A stretch of DNA of 64,000 bases from Apoda limacodes (GCA_946406115.1 OX291555.1:10682001-10746000), one strand, 5' to 3'. Positions 10,430 to 23,515 are shown, counted from the first letter of the stretch. Program-made: numbers and translations. Notes: a model not told the origin generated them from the letters alone.

Positions 10430-11878
10430 TAGATACTTACTTTGCGAGATAATTGTAAGTGGTTCTTTTCTATACTAGGTAGATACTTAATAGTGTTGTA
10501 GGTGTGAAAATTTGACTGCCTAGGTTCCTATTATGTTTAATAGTGCATATGCGCTCTGAGACACACAAACAGACGACACACGTAGACTTTAGTGTCCCAT
10601 TGACATTATTTGAGTAGGGAACCCTAAAATAAAAGGCAACTTTTAAGTAATTTGGAATTCCACCCATATGAGATTGACTGTTGATTTATTTTTATTTTAC
10701 GGGATAATAAGCCATAAAGTGCACTACAAAAACTTGGTCACCAATTAGAAAATTCAAGTTATTTAGGATCTTTTGGTCTTTCGGTCTATCTTTTGGTTGA
10801 TGGAAACTAGATTTTCGTTAAACAACATTTATTGTAGTCTCTTAACATTTTAAAAATGCCATTGAATTACATATATAAAAGATACAAACATTAGGTAAGT
10901 ATATCTTTTTAACATTCTAGATAACATGTTGTTTTATAATACAATCCCCAAATAATTATTGAAAAACATCTAAACTGCTAAGTTTAATGCATACATTTAA
11001 TAAATAAATTAAATACAAATAGCTACGTCAACATATCACGTTATTATTCTTTCTCATATATTGAGCGTTAGTTAATTACAATTAGTAGTTTGTTAACACT
11101 AAACAACACTTTGTAAATCCGGTACAACAACCTCACAAACGCAAAAAGGTAGTCAGTAAGATAAAGTAAGCTTTATGTCAAAAAAAATACATAGATATAA
11201 GATTATATAAGTATAAGTATGTAAGTAAGTATAATTAAAAATTTGATATATACGTAATTAAATATATAAGTCGATTTTTTAGTGCAGAGTAATCACTTTA
11301 AATCCCGAGCTAGCGAAGTTGGCTAGATATGAATATCGAGTTAGTGGTTCCAATTTAAACTACTGACGAAGTGAGTGAGGGTTTTAAGGGCACGAGTTAC
11401 GAGACCTAACACAATTTGCTCTTGCGTAAAATATACAACCTGTGCCAGTAAGAAAAAAATGGTCTTAGGTAAAGAACACACTGAGGGACATATTAAGCAA
11501 TAAGTTTATTCTCATTTACAAATACAATATGTACCTACTATTATTTAAAACTATAGCACCCTTTTAAAGTTAAATAATTCGTAACTATCTTACCTACGCT
11601 TTTAACGTTTTCGATAGACTTTTTTGTTAAAAAACCTTTCAGTAATATTTAATCGTAAAAATGTTACTTACATTGCATTTTTTTCATTTTTGACAAACTT
11701 ATTTAATATTTATAATTATTAATACCTACTAAGAATTAATAAAAATATCTTCAAAAATATTAAGCATTAATTTTGATAACAGTGTCATGCAATAAATTCC
11801 CAAATACAATTTCTTATAAAAATACAGACACAGAAGTTTAACAGAGAAGTCGGGTTAAAACCGTTAACAGTGCAGGGG
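10430..11878. other. No gene seen
   Basis: About 1.4 kb of AT-rich DNA. 'tagggaaccctaaaataaaa' at 10614 is the end of an 'agggttcc'-type repeat. No credible coding sequence. Confidence 0.45.
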
Positions 11879-12036
11879 GCTTATGGGGAACAGTTTCGAG
11901 CTATTCGGACTCTGGTATTCGAGAGAAAAATGTATGCAAGTACATTCACGGGTTTCGAGAGGTAAGTCAGACTTCCATACATATTTGTCTCGCATTCTAG
12001 ATTCCGAATATCTCGAGACTGTTTGTCCCCAATAAC
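11879..12036. mobile_element. Palindromic MITE family A, copy 2
   Basis: Ends 'ttatggggaacagtttcgag' and 'ctcgagactgtttgtcccca'. The core 'atgtatgcaagtacattcac' is followed by 'gggtttcgagaggtaagtca', as in the other copies. Confidence 0.65.
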
Positions 12037-13277
12037 TTACTTGGTAAGGCAGTTACGAAATATTTAAACTTTAAAAGGGTGCTAAAGTTGTAAAGACTAG
12101 GGATAAATATTTTGCCGAAATTAAGTACTTGTTGTAAATGTTTGTATATTTTTTTTGCATAATTCCAACGTTGAATTACTTTGTCATCATCGATTTAGCT
12201 GCGGGTTTTTCGAACATCAAAACCACCTTTTTCTTGTATGAGAGGTGAAAATATTTTTTTGTCTTCACCGAATCAATAAAACTGAACTGTCTCCACCATG
12301 ACTATAATTTAATATATTGCTTAGTCTGTGGTATGCCACAGTATAGATAATAGCTGTTTATCTGTTATTATATATTACATTATTACTATATAAACTGACC
12401 GATGTTTTTTCTATGTATGAACTTTTAGACTCTATATAACATGTGTTAGTTTTTACCTGCCATAAATTCTATATACCTATGATATATACGATTTTGTAAA
12501 GAGGAAGCAGTTAACAAAGGCATTTCTCAACGAGTTCAGATTACAATCGTTCCGAAACACGTGTTATCTTATATTACATAAAGGTTCTAATTACCTACTG
12601 CAATAATTTTAATTGTGTTATTTCGCAAGAATGAATGTTCTCAAGTTAAAACTGGGGAAAGAATGTGTGAGGTCAGACTTTTTTAATGGTTTGGTGAAAT
12701 AAGTAGACGTAATATGACAGTGTATCAAGTAACTACATAGTAGTCACTCGTATAGCGAGGTAACCGAATTTAGTAATAGTATAAGAAATGACGACCTAAA
12801 TGATACATATCATTTTATGGCCAAAACTTATAAAGAAAAACATAAATGTCAAATGTCATTGATTATTTATGGAGTTAAATGCGTAATTGAAAATGTCTGG
12901 AATCGGTATTTTGGTTATCCATGCAGCCATAACAATTAAAAAAATCTATACTGAGCGTGTTTTTAAAAATGGCTTTTTTTAAAACCAGAAAGCAAATTTT
13001 AAAACCAAACCTTTAACTTGCAGCAAAATCTCAAAAAATGTCCTGAACTACTATTTATCAGCTCCTAGCTCTCTGAGAATTTAAGTTATTTTTATCCTTG
13101 TACTTACCTTGTATACCTTGGGTTTTAAATTACCTACAACAATGGCGTATTCGCGGCAGTACTATTTAAGGCCGCAGTAATGTCTTCCAATCGGGCCTCG
13201 ACCTTATCGTTACTGTGCGCCACCATGGCATAGACCTGGCCACGTCACTGTACTTCACAAATATTCACAACAAGTGA
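12037..13277. other. No gene seen
   Basis: AT-rich until about 13140, then a slightly more GC-rich stretch (13140-13250) that may be decayed LINE body belonging to the tail at 13278. Confidence 0.4.
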
Positions 13278-13376
13278 TTAGATCTTTATAAGGGTCGGCA
13301 ACCCGTAAGTGTTGTTTCTGGTGTTGCACGCATCCATATTGCTACACGGTGCCGCAAGCTAGTTTGCTACCTTGGT
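13278..13376 (+). repeat. LINE 3'-tail family, copy
   Basis: 'agggtcggcaacccgtaagt', 'tggtgttgcacgcatcc' and 'ccgcaagctagtttgctacc' follow the same order as the 61210-61315 and 47985-48080 copies. Confidence 0.6.
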
Positions 13377-13690
13377 CAAAAACTGACCAAGTGTGAGTTA
13401 GACGTGCGCCTAAGGTTTCTGTACCACCACAGAATGCACTAGCTCGACTAGCACTTGACTGGTTTTTATCAATATATACAGCAATAACAACAAAAACACG
13501 TTTATTGTATTTTCAATTTTATTATTTGGTACGAAATTTCCCATAATAACACGTACACTCCTTGGCTATTACAGCCGGACCCTCTTAAAGATCTGATAGA
13601 CAGACAGACAGCGCAGGCATGTAATGCTATTTGATACCTATACTGTTGCACCGACTTACGTTTGGATATAGAACCCTAAAATAAAAAAAA
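13377..13690. repeat. Cluster of 'aagtgcgagt / agggttcc' repeat fragments
   Basis: 'tgaccaagtgtgagttagac' (13387) and a 'gatagacagacagacagcgc' to 'agaaccctaaaataaaa' stretch (13590-13685) are fragments of the widespread lepidopteran repeats. Confidence 0.4.
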
Positions 13691-13779
13691 CAATGGAACC
13701 CCACAAATGATGGATTTTACCTGGGCAATTTCACAACCATGTTGGTGATGAATTTCGAAAAACGCTTTCTCCAACGTAT

Positions 13780-13880
13780 TATACATAGGCTACTTGAAAA
13801 CGTCAAGTGTGAGTCGGTTTTTGAACAGTTTTTTGATGAGTTGCCGTTGAAATCCTACATCCTTAACCGAATTTAGCATA
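13780..13880 (+). mobile_element. Helitron-like element, internal fragment
   Basis: 'cataggctacttgaaaacgt', 'caagtgtgagtcggttt' and 'gagttgccgttgaaatccta' match the second internal block of the 9175 copy. Both ends are missing. Confidence 0.5.
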
Positions 13881-16055
13881 GAATATTCATGGATATTTTT
13901 CAAGAGTAGGCTTGGGCTATGTAATAAAAGAACGTGAAGCTGTAAAAAAAAATTAATACCAATAGTCGTTTCACAGATTAGCGCGTTCGAACAAAAATAC
14001 AAATTCTCAGCTTTATTATTTTAGTATAGATAGACTTTATCCTAAAACTACTACTTTATTGTAAAAACCTTAATAATAGGGCTTTAAAATATTTTAAACG
14101 TTTAATTGTATTGAACATAATCTGTTATAGGTTTTTAGATATCCAAAATAATTGTAACTGTCACGTAGATTAGCTACCTAATTCTGCATAGTAACCGAGC
14201 TTTCAATTATACTACCTAATAACCATCTAGTTTCGAAATGATTATTTGAGCTACATTGCTGCTTTACATTTTTGTTACCGGAACAACACGGCTCAGTGTA
14301 TGCTGCGTTGTTCTATGTTTTTTCTCACAATATGTTAAAGAAATATTTTCTTTTACATTTCCGTAATCGGTTAAGGCCCTATATGCAGCATCTTGTAACA
14401 ATAGCCTGAAGGTCAAGGCCGCTAACGGTGACTATGCAGCTATTTGAATTAAACTACATAAACTGTCGACCTCATCTAATTTTTAGATATCATTTGTTCG
14501 ACCTCACTTTTTTATTAAAAAAATTCCATTGGACAGTGTTAAGGTTCGAAATTGGTCTAATTCTACGTTTTCATACACTTTACTGATTTCACATACAATG
14601 CAGTAACTGACGGGTATTCTGCGGGTCTTTTTTTAAAGAAATACATAGGTACTATTACTAGTCGAAAGCCCTGGTAAGTAGTGGTATCCATAGTACAACC
14701 TTTGCTTAATTTGGAACCAAATAGAGTGTGTGAGTGTTTGTAATGTCAATATTCTGAAATATTTTTTTATTATGATGTTTATACCTATTAAAAACAATGA
14801 GCTATAAGGGCAATGAACAAATGACACAAGTGAAATTTAGATATTAGTGCGCTTACCTAACCGGCGATAATCCGAAAATTTAATTTTACGAAGGCGCAAG
14901 TTCACAGTTTATGTAGCTGCATCCGTACTATAAGGAGCTATCCATTGTCTCGGTCGGAACTTCGGAAGCCTACCGCTTGCCAACATGACATGACTAATCT
15001 TACTGTCGAATTGTTTACTGATGACTTTTTTGTCTAAGGAGTCAATGGTCGAGGCTATTTTTAGACAGACGATAAAATTTACTGGCGCACGAGTTACAGT
15101 TAATATCGAAAGTCCGTGAATATTGATATTAAGTAGTTAATGTTGTCAATTATAACTTTGGTCCAATACAATTGTTCTACCACTGTAAAACGACAACCTT
15201 TGCAGAACACAAAAACAAGTTACATATTAGTACCATATTTACTTGTAATCGAGTAACAATTCGTTACATCGCACTTGACTTGATTTTCTCTTTGCAGTAG
15301 TTCTTTAGCTGTCCATATGATTTATTATGGAAAAAACCACCTTACACCAACTTAATTCGTGGTTTCTTGTGGTTCATACGCACCGCAACCTGTGACAAAC
15401 ATGTGACCACTCTCATAGAACATGCACACATTTGCGTTTATATACAAGTTATTTGTTTTTGTAGTGCTAGTGTCACGAATGACGCCGATTTTGCAACTAC
15501 TTTTTCACTATTAAGAGCAGCACAAAAATTTACCATAAAACATAAAAAGCAATAAATATTATAATAACTAGTACATTATTATTTGTAATGACAATTTAAT
15601 TACGTCAATCTTTAGCTTTATATTAAGTTATATAATTTTAGCTAAATTGTAGAATAAATATGTGACTTTATAAATTAAACCAAAGATTAGTTAAAACTAG
15701 AGTCAACTTTCCAATTTTGTCTATCGATGTTTTTGTAATTACTTAAATTAAGTTCTTGCCAATGTCAGACCTTGTTATTATAATTTAGTATATCTACACA
15801 TATGATTTCTTATTAGTTTTTGGACCAGATTTACTCCGTTAAAATTCAATTCTACTGGGCAATTCTGTCCAATATTGCCAGATTATTGGACTTTGCGGTT
15901 ACATAATACGTATATCTCGACGCCACACTGTCTGTAATTAATGAGTAATAATGAATGGTTGGAGTGGATGTAAGTACGATGGATCAAAATTCTTGTAGTA
16001 TGCCTACTAATTTTTTTGAACTTATTGACTTTCGCATTCTGGATTTTGTAATGAT
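13881..16055. other. No gene seen
   Basis: About 2.2 kb of AT-rich DNA. Short ORFs at 14633 and 15367 have no domain or splice support. Confidence 0.45.
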
Positions 16056-16059
16056 TTAT

Positions 16060-16500
16060 AAAAAAAATGGGCAAGTGTGACTCGAACTTGCGCATTGAAT
16101 CTGTTCCGTACAAACTTAATTGTTCACGGGAATCAACCGTTTTAGAGCAATCTCGCCAACTGCAAATGTAAGTTTGCAATCTCTTCCTTTATTTGTGCTG
16201 TGAGACCTTGCTTTTTGCCAAATTTCATGATAATAGGTCAACGGGATGTAGGTATCATTTATATTTTGATTTTTTGCGAGTATCAAAATACACGGTATAT
16301 ATGGCCATATCTTTTGATTGCGTTGACTTAGAAGCTTATTCCAAGACTGTAGACTGAAAGTATTTCAATGTGATACCTCTATAGTATAAGCTTTCCTGAA
16401 AAAAAGGGTCTTGGCAGACAGACTAGACAGACGGACAAAGCAGTGATCTTAGAAGGGTTCTATTTTATCCTTTTGAGGTATGGAACTAAAAATTAATAAA
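16060..16500 (+). repeat. Dispersed repeat, copy 1 of a pair with 19405-19690
   Basis: It starts with a 'gggcaagtgtgactcgaact' fragment. From 16195 on come 'ttgccaaatttcatgataat', 'aggtcaacgggatg', 'cagacagactagacagacgg' and 'agaagggttctattttatcc', in the same order as the second copy. Confidence 0.5.
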
Positions 16501-18142
16501 TTAATAAGATTGAATCGATTTGAATCTTTTGACAATATTCACTATGTGTCGAGGCGTGGCAAAACGAAATAAAACCAGGGACAAAACGGATTTCAAAGTG
16601 TATTAATGTAGGGTTAAGAGTTAAGAGAGATCAAATAAGAGACACAAAGATCCTCGAGTACTGTATATATACCTAATCATGGTGACAATAATTAACATGG
16701 TACCATTGAACATATACATATATGGGTAATAATGGCAGTGGTAGTAACTCCATTGGGTTTGAGCTCGTTAGATTTAGTTTTTCGAGACTGCGCTAGAAGG
16801 AGGGTTATGTTTTTCGCGTATATTTATGCATGTATGCATATTTCTTTGGAAAGCTCTGTAGCCTAAACGGCTTGATGGATTTTAGGTTGAGAGGCGTCGT
16901 TCGATTTGTCTCAATTGTGAGAGTGGCACTAAGTACATTTAATTCTTGAAAGTTGGGTATTAAAATAAAGGGCTTTGAAAGGTGAGTGCTTATTATAAAA
17001 ATTGTCAAGCGTAAGCAAAGAAAAATTTAATTAAAATAACACTAAAAAGCCGCGAATAAAAACCGAGAATAGTTAAACATTTGATATGTTTTAAATTTTG
17101 TTTAGTTCTTAATGTTTTTGCAGTCGGTTTTTTTTATTTATTGTATGACTTAGTCTGTTTCAGTGACTCCTTTTTAGCTACACAATGTATAATGAGATTG
17201 TTCACACAACCTTCTTAATAACATCGTGTTTTTAAACTATTGCATTATTGACTTAACACCAACTAGATCAACATAAGGTGCGAATAGATCGGAAAGACAA
17301 ACGGTATTTTGTTCAAAGAATCGATATCTTGTAACGTGCGACCTCTATTGCTCTATTTCCGATGACTGATGTTATTATGTGAGATCTCATTGTATTTAGT
17401 ATTAGGTCGAAGAATAGTCCAATGTAAAGTGCATTGGATAGACACTTTATTGTTAGCCGACTTTAAAATAAAATACGAGGAGGTAGTATACCTACGACAG
17501 ACAGATCAATTGTATAATTGAAATGTAAGATGCAATTATTCAATGCCACTTTCAGATTTTTAGCACTAAATACAAGCATAGTGTATGTCTTAAAAGATTA
17601 GTGCCAGTACGCACGCAAAAAGTGAGGCAGCGAAATTAAGACAATTGTCGTAATTTGATTTAGTCACATCTCACTTTCTAAATACAACTATCTCCATCTG
17701 TTTTACACGTTCCGTATTATCTATTGCGTTCGTTGTTAAAACCTAGTGTAGGTAACTGGATAAAATTTAGATTTCGAACAATATGAAGGTACCGTTTCTT
17801 TACTTAAATATCACTGACTAAGTATGATTGATGAAAATAATCCAATTGCTGATGCTAAGACAATAGTAAAGTAGGTAAGTAAATTGTATAATTGTTTTGT
17901 AGTCCTTGGAAAGCTATAAAATTTCTGATCTTATTTAAATAGGTGCTATTTATTATTATATACGTATATGTAAGACAGTATTTACATGTAAAGTTTTATT
18001 ATACCTTATAAAAACGCAATGCCTACAATTTAGGTAACGTCTTTTCTGTGATTTCTGTGGTAACAAAGGGGAAGTAAAGTTTTTAACACAGGCGTATGTA
18101 AACTAAATATATGGATATTGGTACTTTGAGATCCATTTTAAC
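16501..18142. other. No gene seen
   Basis: AT-rich. 'ccgactttaaaataaaatac' near 17459 is a weak match to the 'accgacttcaaaaa' repeat. No coding sequence recognised. Confidence 0.4.
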
Positions 18143-18190
18143 ACAATATATGGTGGGCCGTATGCTTGTTTCCCATCTTAGTGGTAATAA
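18143..18190 (+). repeat. LINE 3'-tail family fragment
   Basis: 'gggccgtatgcttgtttccc' followed by 'atcttagtggtaat' resembles 'ggaccgtaagcttgtttgcc acctaagtg' of the better copies. Confidence 0.35.
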
Positions 18191-19404
18191 GGAGAAACCA
18201 GCAGGTAAATAAAAAGGTACGTGAAATATTTGTATAAAATAATTGAATTGTTAATACTCGTAGATAAAATTGTTTATGGTTCTTCTTCTATGGAACAGAT
18301 GTATTCCATCAATTGCACTCTTGTCACAAGCCACACCTTCTAGTTTGTTTTAGAAAATATTAAAGCAGACAATATATTTACTGCCCACCCGGATCAAGCC
18401 ATACAAATACCGCGTGTTAAAAGACCGGAAAAGTAGTGACGTCACAATGTCGACGTTTCTATATTATATGCTGTGGTTTAGGTAAAAACAAACAACTTCG
18501 ATGTATCTACGTAATCGGAGTTTTTTTGTTAAAAATGCCTTATTTTTGCACCTTGGTGCAATCATGCTTTTAGAAGAAAAACGTGCATGTCATTTACATT
18601 TCCTGTTGTCAAAAAAAAAAAACATCAGGAAAAATGTTTGTCAAATAGAAAAATGTCTGATGCTTGATATACGTATAAGCAATATTTTTAATCCTCTTCA
18701 AGTACTTATTTTATTATAAATCTTGGATAAGAGCATTTTTTCAACAATTTCAGATATTTCCATAGCTATTTTATCCGCTTTTTCCATATTTTACCTGTTA
18801 TAGTGCGTTATATTTTAACTAAATGTAAAAATAGCCATATTTGACATCTTACTTTCACGGTCTAACACTATATACACAAATAAGTACCTGTCTGTATGTG
18901 AGCTAACCTCGCACCCGTCACAGAATCGTCACAGAGAGACTCGACTTCAAAGAGTGGCACGCAGTATCTATATGTGATTTAACATTTTCTGTGGTTATAG
19001 ATAAATATAGGTATATTATGGTTTTTCGTACGTAATAACCACTAAGCCACATTGCGTGCAACTTTCGCCTTTGCTAGCGTAATTTTACATTTCTAAAGGA
19101 AAGCGTGGTCGAAAACTTTCTTTGCTTATAGCAGCGGCGCTTCCTGTTATTATTTTTAGGTGTTTTTATAACATGTTATCTGGCCTTTCACCGTGTTACT
19201 CTTGCGATTACGAACTAACTTCTATACCCCCTACTATAGCCTTAAGGAGTTTAATTTCTAACAGTCACGTCGTTGGAAGCTACCTACATATCCGTCTAAC
19301 GGTATATATATATTCAACGAGGGCTTAGTACAAACTTATCTATGTAAATAGTTCTTCATTCATCATCAGTCATGAGATCGTTAAAACAGGTCTTAGATTG
19401 TTAA
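18191..19404. other. No gene seen
   Basis: AT-rich. Short ORFs at 18501 and 19122 lack any recognisable feature. Confidence 0.4.
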
Positions 19405-19690
19405 AACATCTTGCTTCTCGCCAAATTTCATGTTTCTAGGTCAACGTAAAGTACCACATAGGTTTTGATATATTTGTGTGTGCGACAATAATGACCGTAT
19501 TTATGGCATATTTTTTCATACTTAGAAACTTGAGTTTTTTTACAACAACTTCAACTTTCAACTTGATACCTTCACGCGTTCCTGAGAAAAGGCGTCTTGA
19601 GAAACAGACAAACAGACAGGCAGACGAACAACAAAGTGATCCTATAAGGGTTCTATTTTTCCTTCGGTAATACGTAAACCTAAAAAGTTC
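19405..19690 (+). repeat. Dispersed repeat, copy 2 of a pair with 16195-16500
   Basis: 'tctcgccaaatttcatgttt', 'ctaggtcaacgtaaag', 'cagacaaacagacaggcaga' and 'ctataagggttctatttttc' in order. The ORF across it is non-coding repeat. Confidence 0.5.
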
Positions 19691-20279
19691 ATAGCATTCA
19701 TCGTATTACTTTATTTACTTCTTTCAATTCTCAACACGATTCTTTTAACTACTATCTATACTACTATTTGAGTACATGCCTATACGAAAATATTTTATGA
19801 AACCCGCCCCTAGTGGACGTATTTGAAGTCTTTTCTTAAAGGACTCGAAGGACAAATGAGCAATTTTAAAATTGGAGCGGGCTGCAGCGAGATGCATAGA
19901 GGGTCGCGTGCGGCCCGCGAGCTCCTAGTTTTATATACCTGATTTGCATCAATCATTTGCTGACGTATTTAATAGTGGCAAATACTGGCCTACAATAGAT
20001 GAAAACTGACTCATCTGAGAGCTGACCCCCTATTCGAAAAGTAATCATTACGTACAGTTAAACCGACAAAGCAATATTTATCTAATATAGTTACTATTCT
20101 TTGTTTACCTTCGACCTTCGCGTGTCATCGTCAATATAGCATAAAATATATTTTCCTTGTCTTAAGCAATGCTTGAAGTCGTAATAAGTTATAATGAGCT
20201 AAAGAAAATAAGTATTATGTTAAAACTATTTATGGCCCTAGGCCTTGTTTGTTTTAGATCATCACCATCACCCGTAATA

Positions 20280-20970
20280 AAAAAAACACTTCATCACTAA
20301 GTGGTAAATTGAAAGCGTTTTCAAAGTTCCGTTCCTCAATAACGGAAGCCCAATAGTTTCATAATATTCGTCCGTCCGTCCATGTCCTTTATAATTCTGC
20401 GGTCTTTGCATCGGTTATAATGACACTTTACAGAAAGCTGTTACAAAATACACATTATAAACTACCATACATATGAAAATTGAGTAAACAAATTTTTTAG
20501 GATAAACACATTGAATCGAGGGAATTTTTTTTTTTCGCGCACCACATTGTGTGGGTATCGTTGGATAGGCGTTTTAAAATCTGACAATTTCAAAAACAAC
20601 ATTCTTTTTCTTCTCATTTTATATAACAGCAAACGTTGTTTCGCTGCCGTTCCTCTGTTGGGTTTTACCTAAAGTGCCCGAATCCGGCTCGCACTTGACA
20701 GATCGAGATATAAACTATCCTATCTTTTAAGTTGGATCAAAGAACAGATAGCTGACTCGGAGAACGTTGTTTCTCTTTTTTAAAACAACCGGCGCGCCAC
20801 CTATTTTGAAAGGGTTGTACTAATTCAGAAACCCCAGAGTATGCTTGACCCATTTTTATTTCTCAAAAACCTTCCCCGGCGGTGTGCACAACCATTTACC
20901 AAAATTTCATTACAATAGGTTAACCAGTAGTGCGCGGGTGCGACTCCCACTTGACTCTTTTTTATTTCAT
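20280..20970. repeat. Mosaic of small dispersed repeats
   Basis: A T-run followed by 'cgcgcaccacattgtgtggg' and 'tatcgttggataggcg' (20521-20570), 'ccgaatccggctcgcacttg' (20679) and 'gcgggtgcgactcccacttg' (20936) resemble common lepidopteran repeats. No gene. Confidence 0.35.
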
Positions 20971-21027
20971 ATAAACCTTGCCCTAACAATAATAAACACA
21001 ACATAAATTATCCAATTTGGTGCAGTC

Positions 21028-21029
<2 letters not shown>

Positions 21030-21063
<34 letters not shown>

Positions 21064-21301
21064 ATTTTTAACATAGCGCCATCTATTGAAGAATCGTTTG
21101 AAGTTAATATAACATAGTACCATCTATCTATCAATGCAGTTAACAGATATCGCCATCTGTTAGGATCGTTTGGAGCTAACAGATAATTGTGACACGTGGT
21201 GGTTATACTATTAAATTGAAGCTTATATGAAACGTTTGTATTTTTAACATAGCGCCATCTATTGAAGAATCGTTTGAAGTTAATATATATATATATATAT
21301 A
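21030..21301. repeat. Minisatellite with exact 53 bp duplication, flanked by (TA)n
   Basis: A (TA)n run ends near 21059. A 53-base block (21059-21111) containing 'agcgccatctattgaagaat' is repeated without a mismatch at 21235-21287, followed by a second (TA)n run. Between them are two diverged units with 'taccatctatc' and 'tcgccatctgtt'. Confidence 0.8.
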
Positions 21302-22214
21302 TTGGATTTTTAAATTGAAAAATTTAAAGTAACTACACGCATTAACTAAAGGTTCTTAAAATTTTCGTTAAAAGTAATATAACTTACTTTTATTTTAATA
21401 AAAAAAATATTGTAAGACACGTTTAAAAAGTTAAAGGTACTAAACTTATCTACAATATTTCCATAAGTACTAGATAGATTAGGCATCATTAGACATAGAC
21501 AGATTCTCAACATAAAATTAAAATAAATTATAATATATTACTTATACCGTAAAATAGTCATAAAAGCTTCATGTATCGGGTATCATTCGTGGACAGACGT
21601 CAAGCTTTTTTGCCAATACTTATTACCATACTAGTAATTTACGCACAAATGAATCACGCATAATGATATATGACAACATAGACACACATCTCGGATATTT
21701 TCCTACACAAACAAGTGAAGTCACGCGCCTAGCATTAGCTAAACCGCAATCTATGCGATAAATAACACAAGTGCCATTGCAACTTTTCAAGGACTTGTCA
21801 ACCGCAAAATGAAGTTGGTCGGTAATTCTAGGAAAAATTATTAATTATTACATGGTTGTTTATAACTAAGGTGTATCTATTAGTTAGGAAAAGTGTTTTA
21901 TCCAAGAACATTTTGACATAAGTGGTTAAAAATGGTTGCGGTAAACAAATTTTATAAAAACTAGTTGACCCTCTCCGTTGCTCGCATCGCACTAAACGAT
22001 TAATTTCAATTAGGGTTCTTCAAGCAAGCAAGCAAGAATTGGGCTTTTAAATGCGAAAAGAATTTCACAAATCCGACCACTAGTTGTAGTAGTATGATAT
22101 TAGCGCGTTCAAACAAAAACTAACTTACTCGATAGTACTCGCTGATCTGCCAGATGTAGTTCTTCCCTTTCTCTTGCTGACATCGCCCGCTTAGTCATGT
22201 GTCCGCGCCTTCGC
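21302..22214. other. No gene seen
   Basis: AT-rich; around 21960-22140 there are scraps resembling SINE/LINE debris ('gcaagcaagcaag'). Nothing supported. Confidence 0.4.
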
Positions 22215-22542
22215 TAAAGGCCTGGTCCCACGGTTGCGGCTTGTCGCCTGCCGGGTTGCGCCGGATGTTGCCGTGCCTGTCGAAGCCTGGCGCGGCCTGT
22301 GTCAAACGTTCCCATTACGCGTATCGACTAAAGGCTGCCACACAGATACGACTATTCCATCATGTCAAGGAAAACTAAAAGAATAGAAATGGATAAGTGA
22401 AAACCAATGTTCTCCCAAGTAATCGGTCGAGCGATGACAGGCGACCACGGGCCACAACAGACGCAACCGTTCCTACGGTCTCTGTATGCCTGTCCTGTCG
22501 CGGTTGGCCTGTGAGTTATCATACCGTGGGACCCGGCCTTTA
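22215..22542. mobile_element. 328 bp TIR element with 19 bp terminal repeats
   Basis: The left end TAAAGGCCTGGTCCCACGG and the reverse complement of the right end, TAAAGGCCGGGTCCCACGG, differ at one base. The interior is GC-rich with 'cgcctg' and 'gcctgtc' phrases, and has only a 12-codon ORF (MSRKTKRIEMDK). The flanks are compatible with a TA target. It is a non-autonomous DNA transposon of unassigned superfamily. Confidence 0.75.
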
Positions 22543-22957
22543 GGTTCTTACTAACTTTTTTATGCTTGGCCTCTAAGGGTCGTCGCGTGTTATATATAGC
22601 CTATAGTATATATAGCCCCAAAAATCGGACTATGAAATGCAAAACAAAAATTTTTAAAAACTGACTTCCACAGACTAGCGAGTTCAAACAATAAAAAAAA
22701 CAAAAATACAAATTCTTCAGCTTTATTATAATAGTATATATAGATATCGATAACATCACATATAAGTATTGTAACTGTGACCTTCCGAACTTTGTTTTGC
22801 TATAGCCTAACTTGAAAAATGACCATATGTAAATTATATACGTCAACCTTCTTCTAGAATAACACCGGCTGAGGGTTTATTAGCCCGTTCTTACTAGAGT
22901 ATATCGTATTCGAATATCATCTGTTAACGTGAAGTGACGTAAATCAATCAATTTTAT

Positions 22958-22988
22958 ATGAAAAATATTAACAGCATCATCTGTGGGC
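22958..22988 (+). CDS. Weak candidate for the missing SCRB first coding exon
   Basis: ATG opens ten codons (MKNINSIICG) and then one base before a good GTAAGT donor, the phase needed to join 26845 and give ...ICGR|RLALLLF. An in-frame TAA lies 18 bases upstream. Against it: the start context lacks A/G at -3, and the 'catctgt' phrases nearby resemble a common repeat seen also at 21074 and 28565. Random matches are expected in 27 kb. The true first exon may be outside the window. Confidence 0.18.
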
Positions 22989-23099
22989 GTAAGTAGAACC
23001 ATTTTTTTTATACATTTGCAATCATGATAGTAAGCTGGTTTTAAGCCCTCAGTAACATTAGAATCATATCCATACAGTAATTACAAGTAAAAATCGATG

Positions 23100-23340
23100 G
23101 GGTGTCGTATCACTTTGTATCCTGAGTGGGAGAGGTTCAAGCTCAGCGTGTACCAATGAGTCTTTCTCTTGATTTTTCAAGTACATTACACCACTGGCTT
23201 TTCGGTGTGCCTATGTGAAAAAAAAGACGTTTGTGAAATCCACAATCCGATCTGGGTCCGCGTGATGGGCTATGCTGACATCACCCTTGGTGAGGGTAGG
23301 CCGTGTTCCAACAGTGGGAACTTATTAAGCTAATACGGAA
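23100..23340. repeat. Decayed dispersed repeat
   Basis: 'gggctatgctgacatcaccc' and 'ccgtgttccaacagtgggaa' resemble a repeat end frequent in Lepidoptera. It includes an ATG with a GTGAGG donor that could mimic a first exon. Confidence 0.35.
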
Positions 23341-23424
23341 TTTAGGAAAAGAACGTGCACTATTAAAATAGACAGACTGGATAGGGGGTAGTATTTTATC
23401 TATTGTGTTATCTGTGGTGCAAAT

Positions 23425-23515
23425 TATCACCTTTTCAAATTTCATCGAGATCGGTTCAGCGATTTAGACATTAATAACAAACAGAGACATTTTCGCATTT
23501 ATAATATTAGCAGTA
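23425..23515 (-). mobile_element. Helitron-like element, 5' fragment, diverged
   Basis: 'caaatttcatcgagatcggt' then 'acattttcgcatttataata' and 'ttagcagt' is the reverse complement of a Helitron-like 5' end. Confidence 0.4.

Noticed and set aside
23262..23286. ATG with GTGAGG donor as SCRB first exon (MGYADITL)
   Set aside because: The phase fits, but the surrounding sequence looks like a dispersed repeat end, so the match is probably chance.
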